DNA of 64,000 nucleotides from CBDCGJ01 sp965238305 (lineage in GTDB: Bacteria > Pseudomonadota > Alphaproteobacteria > GCA-2731375): the NCBI GenBank assembly GCA_965238305.1, contig CBDEHK010000001.1, positions 4,216,001 to 4,280,000 on the forward strand, written 5' to 3'. Below the pieces are notes generated by a model. It was not told where the DNA came from, ran no database searches, and was given only the letters and a program-made list of their open reading frames with translations. Both the position numbers and the translations under genes were made by a program. Positions 53,121 to 63,002 of this stretch are shown here, in pieces (position 1 is the first letter of the stretch; each line of letters opens with the position of its first letter).

Positions 53121-55227
53121 GTTTTCCCCGCGTGATCAGCACCGCATCCAGCGCCGCTGCGCCTTCGCCGGCTGCCTTCACCAGGAATGGATTGGCTTCG
53201 ACGCTTATAATTTGCTCCCGATGCATCGCAGCAAAAATCGATAGCGCCGAAATCGCCTCTGCCAGGGCTTCCAAATCGGCCGTCGGATAGCCACGTACCC
53301 CTTCCAGTATTTTGAAAGCCCTTATTTCCCGGATCATGCGATGGGCTTCGAGCACATCTATGGGCGCAAGGCGGAAGGTGACGTCTTCCAGCACTTCGAC
53401 GAAGATGCCGCCCAAGCCGAACATCACCGCCGGGCCAAATATTGGATCGCGGGTTATGCCCAAGATCGTCTCCACCCCGTCACCGGCCATCGGCGCGATC
53501 AAACAACCTTCGATCTCGGCTTCCGGCGCATAGAGTTGGACAGAATCGATGATTTTTTCGAACGCCCGGCGCGCTTCCGAGCCGCCATCGACGTCTAGAC
53601 GCACACCACCTACATCGGATTTGTGGGTAATTTGCCGCGAGACCACTTTCATGACCACTGGCTGGGCGATCTGAATAGCCGCCGCCGCGGCTTCATCGGC
53701 ATTGGTCACAAGATATTCTTCCATCGCCGGAATGCCGGCTTGGTAGAGAATATCCATCGCTTCAACTTCGCTGATCGGACCAGTGGGCAGCGGGTCTACG
53801 GCTACCGGTATTTCCAAACCATCAACGGCGCGGTCTCGGGCTTCGGCAAAAAAATGCAACGCTGCGATAGCGCGTGTCGCGTGTGTCGGCTCCGCCGCCA
53901 CCGGGAAACCCATGGCTTCCACTGCCCGCGCGATTTCCGGCAAAAATTGACCGGCAACTGCAATAACGCGATTAGGATAAGATTCGCGAATCCCCCGCCA
54001 GGTGTCGATCAACTCGTCAGCAGTATCCGGATTTTTGCCGCCGGAACCTTGGAAACAGACGATACCGCCATAGTCTCCTTCATCCAATACCAGCTTGATG
54101 CCCTGTTCGAATAACGTTCGGTCGTTTAAGACTTGCCCGGTGACATCGAGAGGATTGCGCACACCGGCGAATGGCACCAGTTCCTTAAATTTTTGCTGTG
54201 TTTCGTCTGGCAATGGCGCAACATCGAGACCGCGCGACGCCGCATCATCGGCCATTAGCACTCCAACCCCGCCAGAGACTGTGATCAGACCAATGCGATC
54301 ATTTTCCGGCAGCAAGCCATGGGACGCGGCGCAGGCGACGTCATAGAACTCTTCAATATTACCGGCCCGATAGACGCCATATTGCTTAAACAAGGCATCA
54401 AAGATGGCGTCCGTTCCAGCCAAGGCAGCAGTATGGGAGCTTGCCGCCGCGGCACCAACGTCAGTTCGGCCCAATTTGATGGCGACGACTTTCTTTTGAT
54501 TTTCCTGGGCCAAACTTAAGGCCTCAATCAGTTTCGGCCCGTTTCGGCAACCTTCCAAATAAAGCATGATGACATCGGTATCGGGCTCCTGTGCCAGAAA
54601 AGCCAGACAGTCAGACGCTTCCACATCGGCTTCATTGCCGGTGGTTAGAACATAGCGATAAGGCATACCGCGTTCCGCCGCCATCATCGCCGATAGGCCT
54701 CCAAAAGCGCCAGATTGACTGACCAGACCAATATTGCGCCGGCCTGAAACCTGATTGGCGTAACCCGGATGGAAACTGGCAATCATGCCATCGGCAAAGT
54801 TGGCCACACCCATGCAATTGGGGCCCATCATACGGATGCCGGCTTCGGCTGCTTGGTCCGCCAGTTTCTGCTGCGCCGCTGCCCCCGCTTCGCTGACTTC
54901 GGCAAAGCCGGAGGAAAACATAACCAACGCTTTGACACCTTTGTCGGCGCAATCCTGCATGGTCTGCGCCACCATTGGACCGGGCACCGCGCAGATTGCC
55001 AAATCAACCTCGCCGGGCGCATCTTTGATGTTCGCAAACGCCGGCAGATCCTGAATCATCTCGGACTTCGGATTGATCGGATAGACCGCACCCTGAAAGT
55101 CATATTGTTTTAGAAAAGCGACGGGTCGGCCGCCGATTTTTAGTGGATCGGACGATGCCCCAACAATCGCCACCGATTGCGGGCGAAAGAGCGGATTTAG
55201 CGAGCCCACATCAATCAGGTTAGGCAA
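53113..55227 (-). CDS. Acetate-CoA ligase family protein (NDP-forming acyl-CoA synthetase)
   Basis: A 704-aa fused alpha-beta acyl-CoA synthetase. The N-terminal CoA-binding domain has 'SVAIVGASSDPLKIGGRP', the succinyl-CoA-ligase-like domains include the phospho-His region 'AASSHTAALAGTDA', and the C-terminal ATP-grasp (from about residue 470) has 'PVVMKVVSRQITHKSDVGGV'. It makes an acyl-CoA from acid, CoA and ATP with ADP and phosphate as products. It is first in the operon with the nitronate monooxygenase and the acyl-CoA dehydrogenase, next to a TetR regulator. Confidence 0.9.
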   Translation of the reverse strand: MPNLIDVGSLNPLFRPQSVAIVGASSDPLKIGGRPVAFLKQYDFQGAVYPINPKSEMIQDLPAFANIKDAPGEVDLAICAVPGPMVAQTMQDCADKGVKALVMFSSGFAEVSEAGAAAQQKLADQAAEAGIRMMGPNCMGVANFADGMIASFHPGYANQVSGRRNIGLVSQSGAFGGLSAMMAAERGMPYRYVLTTGNEADVEASDCLAFLAQEPDTDVIMLYLEGCRNGPKLIEALSLAQENQKKVVAIKLGRTDVGAAAASSHTAALAGTDAIFDALFKQYGVYRAGNIEEFYDVACAASHGLLPENDRIGLITVSGGVGVLMADDAASRGLDVAPLPDETQQKFKELVPFAGVRNPLDVTGQVLNDRTLFEQGIKLVLDEGDYGGIVCFQGSGGKNPDTADELIDTWRGIRESYPNRVIAVAGQFLPEIARAVEAMGFPVAAEPTHATRAIAALHFFAEARDRAVDGLEIPVAVDPLPTGPISEVEAMDILYQAGIPAMEEYLVTNADEAAAAAIQIAQPVVMKVVSRQITHKSDVGGVRLDVDGGSEARRAFEKIIDSVQLYAPEAEIEGCLIAPMAGDGVETILGITRDPIFGPAVMFGLGGIFVEVLEDVTFRLAPIDVLEAHRMIREIRAFKILEGVRGYPTADLEALAEAISALSIFAAMHREQIISVEANPFLVKAAGEGAAALDAVLITRGKHD

Positions 55228-55291
55228 AGTCTACTCCCAATCTAAGAAAACGAATGAATGGAATTGGCATAAAATTCCAAGTCTTTGCTCC

Positions 55292-55960
55292 CTAACCCGC
55301 TTTAAGCGCGTCCATCACTTTGCTAGATACGGGACATGCAACCGCGCCGGTGGCCATATCGATAATATTTTCTATTGCCAATTTCGCGTCCGAATTTGCA
55401 GTCTGACGACCATCTTTCGCCATCCTTCGCTCGAGTTCCGCCAGTGTTGTGATCGTCGAACCCATTTCAATAATTAGACGTTGGCGAACAATCCGTTCCG
55501 GCAAATGGCTAAGTGTCTTGATCGCCAATTCGTTGGCGCGGGTGACGCCGCGGTCATATTTGCCGGCGACAAAATTTCGAAAATCCACCTTCGGATTCGA
55601 CCAAATTTCCGCAAAGAACCGAAGATAGTTGTTACCTTCGGAACAGGGATCCAACTGCTCTGCCAGCGGTAGAATTTTGGTTTCCATGATTGCCCGCAGA
55701 TCGTTGCTTCGCGCGTTTGCAACCAATTCGTCCACCATCTCATTACGGCGAATATCAATTTGCGCCATTCTATGTTCAAAAATCGCCGCGAGAAGGGCAT
55801 CTCGGGAACCGAAGTGGTAATGCAAGGCCGAAGCATTGCGTTGCCCTGAGGCGACATTAATTTGGCGAAGCGAAACCCCATCCAGTCCTCGGTCAGCAAA
55901 CAGCCGTTCCGCAGTCTCAATCAATAATAACTTTGTATCGTCTTTATCGCGCCGTCCCAT
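55292..55960 (-). CDS. TetR-family transcriptional regulator
   Basis: A 222-aa TetR protein. The HTH is 'VSLRQINVASGQRNASALHYHFGSRDALLAAIF' (residues about 29-61), where the 'QRNASALHYHFGSR' form is typical of regulators of acyl-CoA metabolism. The ligand domain is variable. It sits 64 bp upstream of the NDP-forming CoA ligase operon on the same strand and probably controls it. Confidence 0.88.
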   Translation of the reverse strand: MGRRDKDDTKLLLIETAERLFADRGLDGVSLRQINVASGQRNASALHYHFGSRDALLAAIFEHRMAQIDIRRNEMVDELVANARSNDLRAIMETKILPLAEQLDPCSEGNNYLRFFAEIWSNPKVDFRNFVAGKYDRGVTRANELAIKTLSHLPERIVRQRLIIEMGSTITTLAELERRMAKDGRQTANSDAKLAIENIIDMATGAVACPVSSKVMDALKAG

Positions 55961-56034
55961 AGGCAGCGATCTAATCCCAGTCGCATGTTTAATGCAAGTA
56001 GATTAATTTGAACCGAAGCCGGAATACGGAATTC

Positions 56035-56811
56035 TCACGGTGTGACCAGACGTCTGGCGATCCAGGTGTTTAATTTTGTGGGCGAAAATCGGGTTGTAAA
56101 GGCCAACATCCGGTTCATCAAACCAGAAACAACGACGCCTTTGCCCGCCATCGCAGCGGCGAAACCGAATTCAGCCACCGCCATTGAAGTCTGCATGCCA
56201 AGCCTGAACATCAGCAGATTTTTCATGTCTGCAACTTCGAAGAAGCCGGTATCCGTTACCCCAGGGCAGAGACACGTGACTGTCACTCCGCTGCCGCGTA
56301 GTTCCGCCGCCAAAGCTTCCGATAAACTCCGGACATAGGCTTTGCCGGCGGCGTAAGTGCTCATGATTGGGATCGGCTGGAACGATGCAGTTGAGGCGAC
56401 ATTCAAAATTCGACCGCGTCCCGCCGCCTTCATATCGTTCCCGAACAGATGGCAAAGCGATAGCAACGATAAGACATTGACGTGATTTTGCTTTTGATGA
56501 TCAGCAACCGGTTCATTCAAAAACTCGCCATGAACGCCAAAGCCGGCATTATTTACTAAAAAGGTCACTACGTGTCCGCCGGCGGTAACTTGTTCATGCA
56601 GACGGGTAGCGCCATCTGGATCGGACAAATCGCATGGCAACACCGTTATGTTGACGTTGTGTTTAGCGGCAATTTCTTCTTTTAAGGCGTTTAAGGCATC
56701 TTCCCGGCGCGCGACCAAAATCAAATCTTGTCCATTCCTTGCCGCGACCCTGGCCAGATCAGCGCCGATCCCGCTGGAGGCACCGGTTATTAACATCACT
56801 TCAGTTACCAT
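56035..56811 (-). CDS. SDR-family oxidoreductase (YqjQ/DltE-like)
   Basis: A 258-aa short-chain dehydrogenase with 'TGASSGIGADLA', 'VNNAGFGVHGEF', Ser in 'NVASTASFQP' and 'YAAGK' as YxxxK. The C-terminus carries a hydrophobic, basic stretch ('NRMLAFTTRFSPTKLNTWIARRL') found in membrane-associated members of this subgroup. Substrate unknown. It is monocistronic. Confidence 0.88.
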   Translation of the reverse strand: MVTEVMLITGASSGIGADLARVAARNGQDLILVARREDALNALKEEIAAKHNVNITVLPCDLSDPDGATRLHEQVTAGGHVVTFLVNNAGFGVHGEFLNEPVADHQKQNHVNVLSLLSLCHLFGNDMKAAGRGRILNVASTASFQPIPIMSTYAAGKAYVRSLSEALAAELRGSGVTVTCLCPGVTDTGFFEVADMKNLLMFRLGMQTSMAVAEFGFAAAMAGKGVVVSGLMNRMLAFTTRFSPTKLNTWIARRLVTP

Positions 56812-56973
56812 TTCTAATTCATCCCCTATGCGTGTCTAGTCTAACCCTAACCATATTCCTGCCTGTCAGGGGGTAAAAATTCAAGATAATAGACGGCAAT
56901 AGAAATATTGTGTTTCCATCGCCAGAGATTTGTCCAAGATTGCCAGGGTTTTTATCGGATTGGAGCGATCGCG

Positions 56974-57348
56974 TTATGAAGACTTTTCAACCGGATTATA
57001 GGCCACATCATAGCCTAGCGAGTTCGCCAGCGACTCCAAAGCGCAGGTCATCCGCCGCTCCGCCTCCAACTGAAACGACAATGGGGTTTGAGGATAAGGT
57101 TTCTGGGACAAACTCAAATTGGTACCACCGGCCTCGTAGTAGGCTTGCGCCATCAAATTGATGACGTTGGCCATTCGTGGAATGGCAACAGCGGCCTGTT
57201 CGCCCGCAGGCGTTGCATCCTGTTCTGCTGCCTCACTGTCGCCAACATCCGGATGTTCTGCCAACAATGCCTGTCGCTGCGGTTGTTCGATATTATGACC
57301 GCTGTTTTTCCGGCCGTGATTTTCTGAGCCAATACCTTTTACACGCAT
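56974..57348 (-). CDS. Hypothetical protein
   Basis: A 124-aa hydrophilic protein with no recognised domain. The N-terminal half is low in complexity and rich in Glu, Ala, Gln and His. The C-terminal half is more ordered ('MANVINLMAQAYYEAGGTNLSLS' and 'LEAERRMTCALESLANSLGY'), which suggests a helical regulatory or structural protein. AGGAGAG lies 7 nt before the ATG, which supports expression. Confidence 0.6.
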   Translation of the reverse strand: MRVKGIGSENHGRKNSGHNIEQPQRQALLAEHPDVGDSEAAEQDATPAGEQAAVAIPRMANVINLMAQAYYEAGGTNLSLSQKPYPQTPLSFQLEAERRMTCALESLANSLGYDVAYNPVEKSS

Positions 57349-57502
57349 GTGCTGCTCTCCTAAGTTTGAGGTATAACCTTATGTTAACCACTGCCAATTG
57401 TTTTTAGTTTAAAACATGAACAAAATAAACAAGAATAAATTGACTGTTTTGCTATTTTAAGATGTATTAGATAAATCTATTATCGCGTCTCTGGTAATCA
57501 TT

Positions 57503-57516
57503 TTGATCTTTATCAA
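57503..57516 (+). promoter_or_regulatory. Perfect FNR/FixK-type box upstream of hemN remnant
   Basis: TTGATCTTTATCAA is an exact match to the FNR/Anr/FixK consensus TTGAT-N4-ATCAA and lies 34 bp before the hemN-remnant ATG. HemN is typically activated by such oxygen sensors. The site is intact although the gene downstream is destroyed, so it is a remnant or now serves the divergent hypothetical gene. Confidence 0.8.
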
Positions 57517-57549
57517 GCCTGCCCAAATTTGCCTTCGTTAGAGTTGTGC

Positions 57550-58053
57550 ATGTGTTTAAAACGACTTCATAAATTCGCCACGCCGGTTCCCCGATACACC
57601 AGCTATCCGACAACGCCACATTTCCATATCGGCATTGACGCAGCTAAATATGGCGAATGGATGTCCGCTTTACCAACCGATGAGGCACTCTCGCTCTATG
57701 TCCACGTCCACCATTGCGATAGCTTGTGCTGGTTTTGCGGTTGCCATACCAAAATTATGTGGCACTACGCGCCAATCAAAAAAATATTTGCGGTTGGTGC
57801 GCCTGGACGATATCGAAAAGCTTGCAAACGCCCAGCATGATGTTTTCGATTTTATGAGCAGGGTGGGTTTGCAATTGAGATCGATCCGCGCGAAACCAAC
57901 CTTGTACAAGTCGAGGCCTGGGAAGACATTGTCAAGATCTCCAATCGCAGCCTCACCGTGACAGCGGCCGGCCGTAATTTGCTTCTTGTCATCTGTGCTC
58001 GTTTCGACGGTTACTTGGCAGGTACGAAAGGTCGTCACAGCATTGCTATTTAA
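57550..58053 (+). pseudogene. hemN: hemN (anaerobic coproporphyrinogen III oxidase) pseudogene
   Basis: The first ~75 codons encode a normal HemN start ('VPRYTSYPTTPHF', then the radical-SAM 'CDSLCWFCGCHTK'). A frameshift follows after 'HYAPIKK', then the next frame continues HemN ('KYLRLVRLDDIEKLAN'), another shift leads to 'FAIEIDPRETN', and after 'VEAW' the sequence jumps to the HemN C-terminus ('VTAAGRNLLLVICARFDGYL' to TAA 58051-58053). About 500 of an expected ~1,350 bp remain, so a large central part is deleted. The enzyme is lost. Confidence 0.85.
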
Positions 58054-58123
58054 AGGCGGAATGCGGCTCGAGCGAGATCTGCAGTGTGGACCCACAAACA
58101 AACGTCAGATCAAATGATGCAAC

Positions 58124-60697
58124 TCACCTGTCCAAGACCCGCCTTACCGTCTGTGCAATCTCTTGTCGACGAAAAGGTTTGTTCAACAGTTCAATATCGC
58201 GCCCTGCCAAACCGTGTTGCTGGACTGCACTTTCTGCGTAGCCGGACATGAACAGTACTTTGATGGCAGGGACCCGGCTCTTGATATCATTCGCCAATTC
58301 CAAGCCATTGACGTTGTTTGGCAGCACAATGTCCGAGAGTAGCAGGTCTGCCTCGAAACCATTTTCTATCGCCGCCAAAGCGGCAATTCCGTCACCGGCC
58401 TGCGCCAAGTTATATCCGATGTCCTCCAGTAACATTGCCGCCAGTTCGCGAACTTCTGGATCGTCCTCAACGATTAGAATATTTTCGCCGCGACCACCTG
58501 GTGTTTCGGCTGTCATCTTTCGGTCAGAGGCAGCTGATTTATTATTCATTCTGGGCAAATAAAGTCGTACAGTCGTCCCACGCCCAGGTGCACTTTCTAT
58601 CGTCGCTTGGCCACCCGATTGCTTAGTAAAACCATACACCATGGCAAGCCCTAAACCGCTGCCTTCGCCCACATCTTTGGTGGTGAAAAATGGCTCAAAG
58701 GCATGTTCCAGTATCTCCGGCGACATACCGCAACCATTATCCGTAATGGCAATCACAACGAAATCTTTAGCCGGAATATTAGGATCGTTGGCGTGATAAT
58801 TGTCCCCAATAGACGAATTGGTCGCATCGATGACTAATTTTCCACCCTTTGGCATGGCGTGCCGTGCGTTGATTGTTAGGTTAAGCAGGGCATTTTCCAA
58901 TTGACCGGGATCGATATTTGTCCGCCAAAGATCATCCGTTGATGAAATCACAATTTCGATGGTTTCGCCAAGGGCGCGATCCAACAAATTTTTCATGTTA
59001 TCAACAAGTTTATCGATATCTACCAATTGCGGTTGCAGCGTTTGCTTTCGCGAAAAAGCGAGTAATTGGCTGGTCAATTCCGCTCCCCTTGTTGCTGCCC
59101 GAATAACGGCTTCGGTTTTTGGATCGTTGGATTCGGCTTCCTGCACAATTAGTTCCGCGTTCCCCAAAATCACCGCAAGTAGATTGTTGAAGTCATGCGC
59201 GATGCCGCCTGTAAGCTGGCCGACGGCCTCCATCTTTTGGGCCTGGATAAGCTTTTCTTCCAGTTCTTTCCGCGGCGTTATATCGGTATTAATGCCACCA
59301 ATAGCAACTATCTCGCCGGCTTGATCGCGGATCGGAAATTTTTGGAACAAGGTTGTTCTCGTTTTACCATCCGCATAAGGTGTACGCGTTTCCGTTTGGA
59401 CGAATTTTCCACTGTTGAGGACTTCGTAATCTAACGCCGCCACCTCTTCAGCATGTTCCCGGGCATAAAAATCGAACACCGTCTTTCCGGTAATGTCGAC
59501 GCCATCCGGGTTGAACCAATCGTGCCACGTTTTGTTGGCTTGAATGTATTGACCTGAAGTGTTTTTCAGTAAAACTGCCGAAGGCGTATTATCGATGAAA
59601 GAGCGGAACCGGCTTTCGCTATCCCAAAGCGCTTCTTCGACTTTTTTACGTTCGGTAATGTCGACGGTATGCGCGATAAAATGTTCAGGCACTCCAGCGG
59701 AGTTTCGATATAGCGAGGCTGTGACTTCACCCCAGATAATGTGACCATCCTTGTGTCGGTATCTTCTTTCATTGCTGTATGTGTCAATTTCTCCGTCCAA
59801 CACTTTTTGCCGTAAAGCCATACTTTTGTTAAGATCCGCATCATTACCGGCCGTGCTAAGCATCGACGTATCGGTCAATTCATCGACAGTGAGGCCAAGA
59901 AAGTCGGCAAGTGCTTGATTGACTTGGAAGCGGTTTCCATCCGGCGTGATTAGCGCCACACCAATTGGCGCGTTTTCAAATGCATGGCGGAAGCGATCTT
60001 CGCTCGCATGCATTTCATCAATGCCGCTTTGAATCCGGCTTTCGAGTTTTTCGTTCAGTTCCTTGAGTTTGTATTCAATCTCCTTGCGCTCTGTAACATC
60101 GACGGCAACAGTGCCGACCGCCTCAATTGAACCATCGACTTTGCGGATCGGATATTTGATCAAAATTCGGTGATAGGTTTTGCCATCAGGTCTTTCAACA
60201 CTCACCTCACGTTCGAAAACCTGTCCCGTCTCCAACACTATTTTTTCCGCTGCGGAAAGATTTTCTACTTCGGTTTCGTTGGTTAGGAACTCACTCGCTT
60301 TTTTGCCGAGTATGTCTGCGGCGGTGTAGTCCAGCCATTTTTCGTAAGGTTTGTTGACCAGTAAATATCTCCCCTCCCGATCCTTCAAATTCAAACATAC
60401 GGGTGTATTATCAAAAACCGCCTGAAGCTGCGTCCGGCCAACTTCAAAGGCCTTCAATTCTTTTACACGTTGAATGTTGAGATAAACCGACACAAGCGTC
60501 GATACGACTAAACAGAAAATAGCCAGGCCGGAAATTAACTTAGACTCCAACCAAGCAAAATTATTCGAAATCAAACCCGTCTCGTCACCAATGATCAGCG
60601 AAATCTGTCCTATGGCAACTGATGCGAAAAGTAGAATTGTAAAAACTAAGATTGGAAGAACTGGCCCAATATTGGACAATAGGTGCTTAATTTTCAT
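58124..60697 (-). CDS. Hybrid sensor histidine kinase with three PAS domains and receiver
   Basis: An 857-aa protein. Two N-terminal membrane helices (about 10-32 and 50-70), then three PAS/PAC units ('FDNTPVCLNLKDREGRYL', 'FENAPIGVALITPDGNRF', 'IDNTPSAVLLKNTSGQYI'). HisKA follows with 'LTGGIAHDFNNLLAV' (phospho-His), a HATPase with 'LLNLTINARHAM' and 'GEGSGLGLAMVYGF', and a C-terminal receiver with 'ILIVEDDPEV' and 'LLLSDIVLP' (phospho-Asp). No partner regulator or output gene is adjacent. Confidence 0.92.
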   Translation of the reverse strand: MKIKHLLSNIGPVLPILVFTILLFASVAIGQISLIIGDETGLISNNFAWLESKLISGLAIFCLVVSTLVSVYLNIQRVKELKAFEVGRTQLQAVFDNTPVCLNLKDREGRYLLVNKPYEKWLDYTAADILGKKASEFLTNETEVENLSAAEKIVLETGQVFEREVSVERPDGKTYHRILIKYPIRKVDGSIEAVGTVAVDVTERKEIEYKLKELNEKLESRIQSGIDEMHASEDRFRHAFENAPIGVALITPDGNRFQVNQALADFLGLTVDELTDTSMLSTAGNDADLNKSMALRQKVLDGEIDTYSNERRYRHKDGHIIWGEVTASLYRNSAGVPEHFIAHTVDITERKKVEEALWDSESRFRSFIDNTPSAVLLKNTSGQYIQANKTWHDWFNPDGVDITGKTVFDFYAREHAEEVAALDYEVLNSGKFVQTETRTPYADGKTRTTLFQKFPIRDQAGEIVAIGGINTDITPRKELEEKLIQAQKMEAVGQLTGGIAHDFNNLLAVILGNAELIVQEAESNDPKTEAVIRAATRGAELTSQLLAFSRKQTLQPQLVDIDKLVDNMKNLLDRALGETIEIVISSTDDLWRTNIDPGQLENALLNLTINARHAMPKGGKLVIDATNSSIGDNYHANDPNIPAKDFVVIAITDNGCGMSPEILEHAFEPFFTTKDVGEGSGLGLAMVYGFTKQSGGQATIESAPGRGTTVRLYLPRMNNKSAASDRKMTAETPGGRGENILIVEDDPEVRELAAMLLEDIGYNLAQAGDGIAALAAIENGFEADLLLSDIVLPNNVNGLELANDIKSRVPAIKVLFMSGYAESAVQQHGLAGRDIELLNKPFRRQEIAQTVRRVLDR

Positions 60698-60900
60698 GGC
60701 ATCCCCAATTCATGCCGGAACCGACCCATTTTGCGCGCAACCCAATCTGTCTCGCAGATACAATAGTTTATGAAATTTCTTAAAGTGAATTTGATTTTGC
60801 CAAAAATGTATTGAACGACAACATTCGCGATGCCCGAATTCTGATCTTATCGAAATGTGGTGAATAATTCGTTAACGCTAATAAATGAGACTAATTGCCG

Positions 60901-60922
60901 ATGATAATTTGCAAATTATCAT
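60901..60922. promoter_or_regulatory. Perfect 22-bp palindrome
   Basis: The half-site ATGATAATTTG (60901-60911) is followed immediately by its exact reverse complement, with no loop. It lies in the 279-bp space between the hybrid kinase (starts 60697) and an acyl-CoA dehydrogenase (ends 60977), about 200 bp upstream of the kinase start. Absence of a loop and of a T-tract argues for a dimer-binding operator rather than a terminator. Otherwise this space holds nothing I recognise. Confidence 0.5.
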
Positions 60923-60976
60923 GGTTGAGCGACCTATTTCAAAGATCGGTTCCGCGACGGAGCTACGGAGGCGCGG

Positions 60977-62140
60977 TCAATATGATCGCGGCAGGCCCAT
61001 CACGTGTTCCGAGATGTAATTCAGAATCAGCTCGCGGTTGATCGGCGCCGTCCGCATCAGTCTGGCCATGGAATAAAGATCGTAGAGCCCATAGTCATTG
61101 GTGAAGCCGTTGCCGCCATGGGCTTGCAACGCCGCTTCGACGGCTTGGCAGCCGGCTTCCGCTGCAGCGTATTTTGCCATATTCGACTGCGGACCCGCTG
61201 GCTCCCCTTGGTCAAATAACCACGCGGCTTGCCGTGCCATCAAGCTGGACAATTCGATCTGAGTTTTCGCCGCCGCCAAGGGATGTTGCACACCCTGGTA
61301 AGATCCGATCGGTACATCGTTGAACACGCTGCGTTCGCTGGCATATTCAACTGCCTGATTGAGGGCGAAACGGCCGATGCCGCAAGCCAGTGCCGCCACC
61401 GTTACCCGTTCCGGATTGAGAAGATCAAACAAGGTGCGAAAACCGTCGCCAACTTCGCCGATAACATGTTCCGGACCGACATCAACATCGTCAAAGAACA
61501 AGGCAAATTGTTTTTCTGGGGCGACGATACTCATCTCCAACTCATTCATAGCGACACCCTTAGCTTTAAGGTCAACCACGAACAAAGTGAAGCCATCGGT
61601 CTTTTTTGTCACCTGATCGTGTGGCGTCGTTCGCGCCACCACGACACAATAATCTGAGACGTCAGCACCGGTTATGAAGACTTTATTTCCATTCAGCTTG
61701 AAACGGTTGCCATCGGGTTTGGCAAGCGTTTGTATTTTCATACTGTTGCTGCCGGCATTCGGTTCGGTGATGGCAAAGCAGAACATGGTTTTGCCACTGC
61801 AGGCATCGGGCAGCCACCGAGATTTCTGTTCGTCCGAACCATGTTTAGCGATGTGACCTAGCGCCATCGTAGGCCCCACGACCATCATCAGCAATGGGAT
61901 GCCATGATCCGACATCCCTTCGATCAACAGCTCCATTTCCAATAGGCCCAAGCCACCGCCGCCATATTCTTCCGGAACCATGACACCGGCAAAACCATCG
62001 CTGGCCAATTGGGTCCACATATCGGTCGGAAAAACCCGTTGACGCGCCAATTCCATCCAATATTTGTGATCGAATTTCTGCGCTAAATTGCCGCCATATT
62101 CGTAAATCATCTGCTGTTCGCTGCTGAGGGTAAAGTCCAT
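60977..62140 (-). CDS. Acyl-CoA dehydrogenase family protein
   Basis: A 387-aa FAD acyl-CoA dehydrogenase: 'FAITEPNAGSNSMKIQT', 'NGNKVFITGADVSDYC' and 'LLNPERVTVAALACG' with Glu in the helix-G position. The C-terminal region reads 'MARLMRTAPINRELILNYI', so the medium-chain catalytic Glu signature (YEGT) is absent. GGAGCC precedes ATG 62140. It follows the methyltransferase gene by 29 bp. Confidence 0.9.
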   Translation of the reverse strand: MDFTLSSEQQMIYEYGGNLAQKFDHKYWMELARQRVFPTDMWTQLASDGFAGVMVPEEYGGGGLGLLEMELLIEGMSDHGIPLLMMVVGPTMALGHIAKHGSDEQKSRWLPDACSGKTMFCFAITEPNAGSNSMKIQTLAKPDGNRFKLNGNKVFITGADVSDYCVVVARTTPHDQVTKKTDGFTLFVVDLKAKGVAMNELEMSIVAPEKQFALFFDDVDVGPEHVIGEVGDGFRTLFDLLNPERVTVAALACGIGRFALNQAVEYASERSVFNDVPIGSYQGVQHPLAAAKTQIELSSLMARQAAWLFDQGEPAGPQSNMAKYAAAEAGCQAVEAALQAHGGNGFTNDYGLYDLYSMARLMRTAPINRELILNYISEHVMGLPRSY

Positions 62141-62169
62141 CGAGTGGCTCCAAATTCTTTCTAACAAGC

Positions 62170-62961
62170 TTACTTCGTCGCGGTGACCAGGAATTGCGGA
62201 TTCAGGGCAAAATAGTCGCCATCTTCAATGCCTTTGTCGATCACAGCCAGCATTCGATCCGCTTCCGCTTGTTCCATAGTTCCGCATTTTACACCGTATC
62301 CTGCCAAGTTTCGCGCCACCACGGCCATTCGACCAGCAAGATCCGGGCGCGCCAGGATATTTACCTCTACATCCACATAGCCAACTGCACGGCAAAATCC
62401 GTAAAGCTTGCGGCCAATCAGAGGCGTTTTATAGGCATAGCGCGCGGCATCGACGAGCTTGCGGGTGTCATCCAAATTCAGCGGCTCGATTAGAAATAAT
62501 CCCCAGTCGCTATCAGTCACATGGACCTTGCCGCCTGGCTTCAGAAGCCGGCGGAATTCCGCCAGAGTGGAGACCGGATCATCGAGATATTCCAACACGT
62601 TCTTCGCCAGGATGCGGTCAAAACTGTCATCGCCGAAATCAAGACCGGGCCCATCTGACTGGCGGACGCTGGCCCATGCGTCAACACCTGCAGCGGTTAA
62701 TTTTTCATTGGCGTTTGCCACCATATCGTGGTTCAGATCGACACCGATGACCCGGCCCGTACCCTCGACCCGCCGGGCCAATTCCAAGGTCGTGTAACCA
62801 GGGCCGCAACCAAAATCCAATACTGTTTGACCTGGTTCAAACCCGGCTGGTTCCAGCAGCGCCGCCATTGCCGGGCTCCATTGAAATATCTGCTCGTACC
62901 CTGCCATCCGATCGGCATCGATGTCGCGCCAGTGATCGGTATAAAATGTTTCAAGAGCCAT
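62170..62961 (-). CDS. Class I SAM-dependent methyltransferase
   Basis: A 263-aa methyltransferase with 'VLDFGCGPGYTTLELA' (motif I), 'VIGVDLNHDMV' (acidic loop), 'DRILAKNVLEYLDDP' (motif IV) and 'LLKPGGKVHVTDSDWG'. It resembles UbiE/arsenite-methyltransferase-like small-molecule enzymes, but the substrate is unknown. ATG 62961 was preferred (AAAGGTG upstream) over GTG 62973. It is upstream of the acyl-CoA dehydrogenase gene on the same strand. Confidence 0.88.
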   Translation of the reverse strand: MALETFYTDHWRDIDADRMAGYEQIFQWSPAMAALLEPAGFEPGQTVLDFGCGPGYTTLELARRVEGTGRVIGVDLNHDMVANANEKLTAAGVDAWASVRQSDGPGLDFGDDSFDRILAKNVLEYLDDPVSTLAEFRRLLKPGGKVHVTDSDWGLFLIEPLNLDDTRKLVDAARYAYKTPLIGRKLYGFCRAVGYVDVEVNILARPDLAGRMAVVARNLAGYGVKCGTMEQAEADRMLAVIDKGIEDGDYFALNPQFLVTATK

Positions 62962-63002
62962 GATCGTTTTCACCTTTTACTTTGTGGTCAGGTAGCTTGG
63001 CC

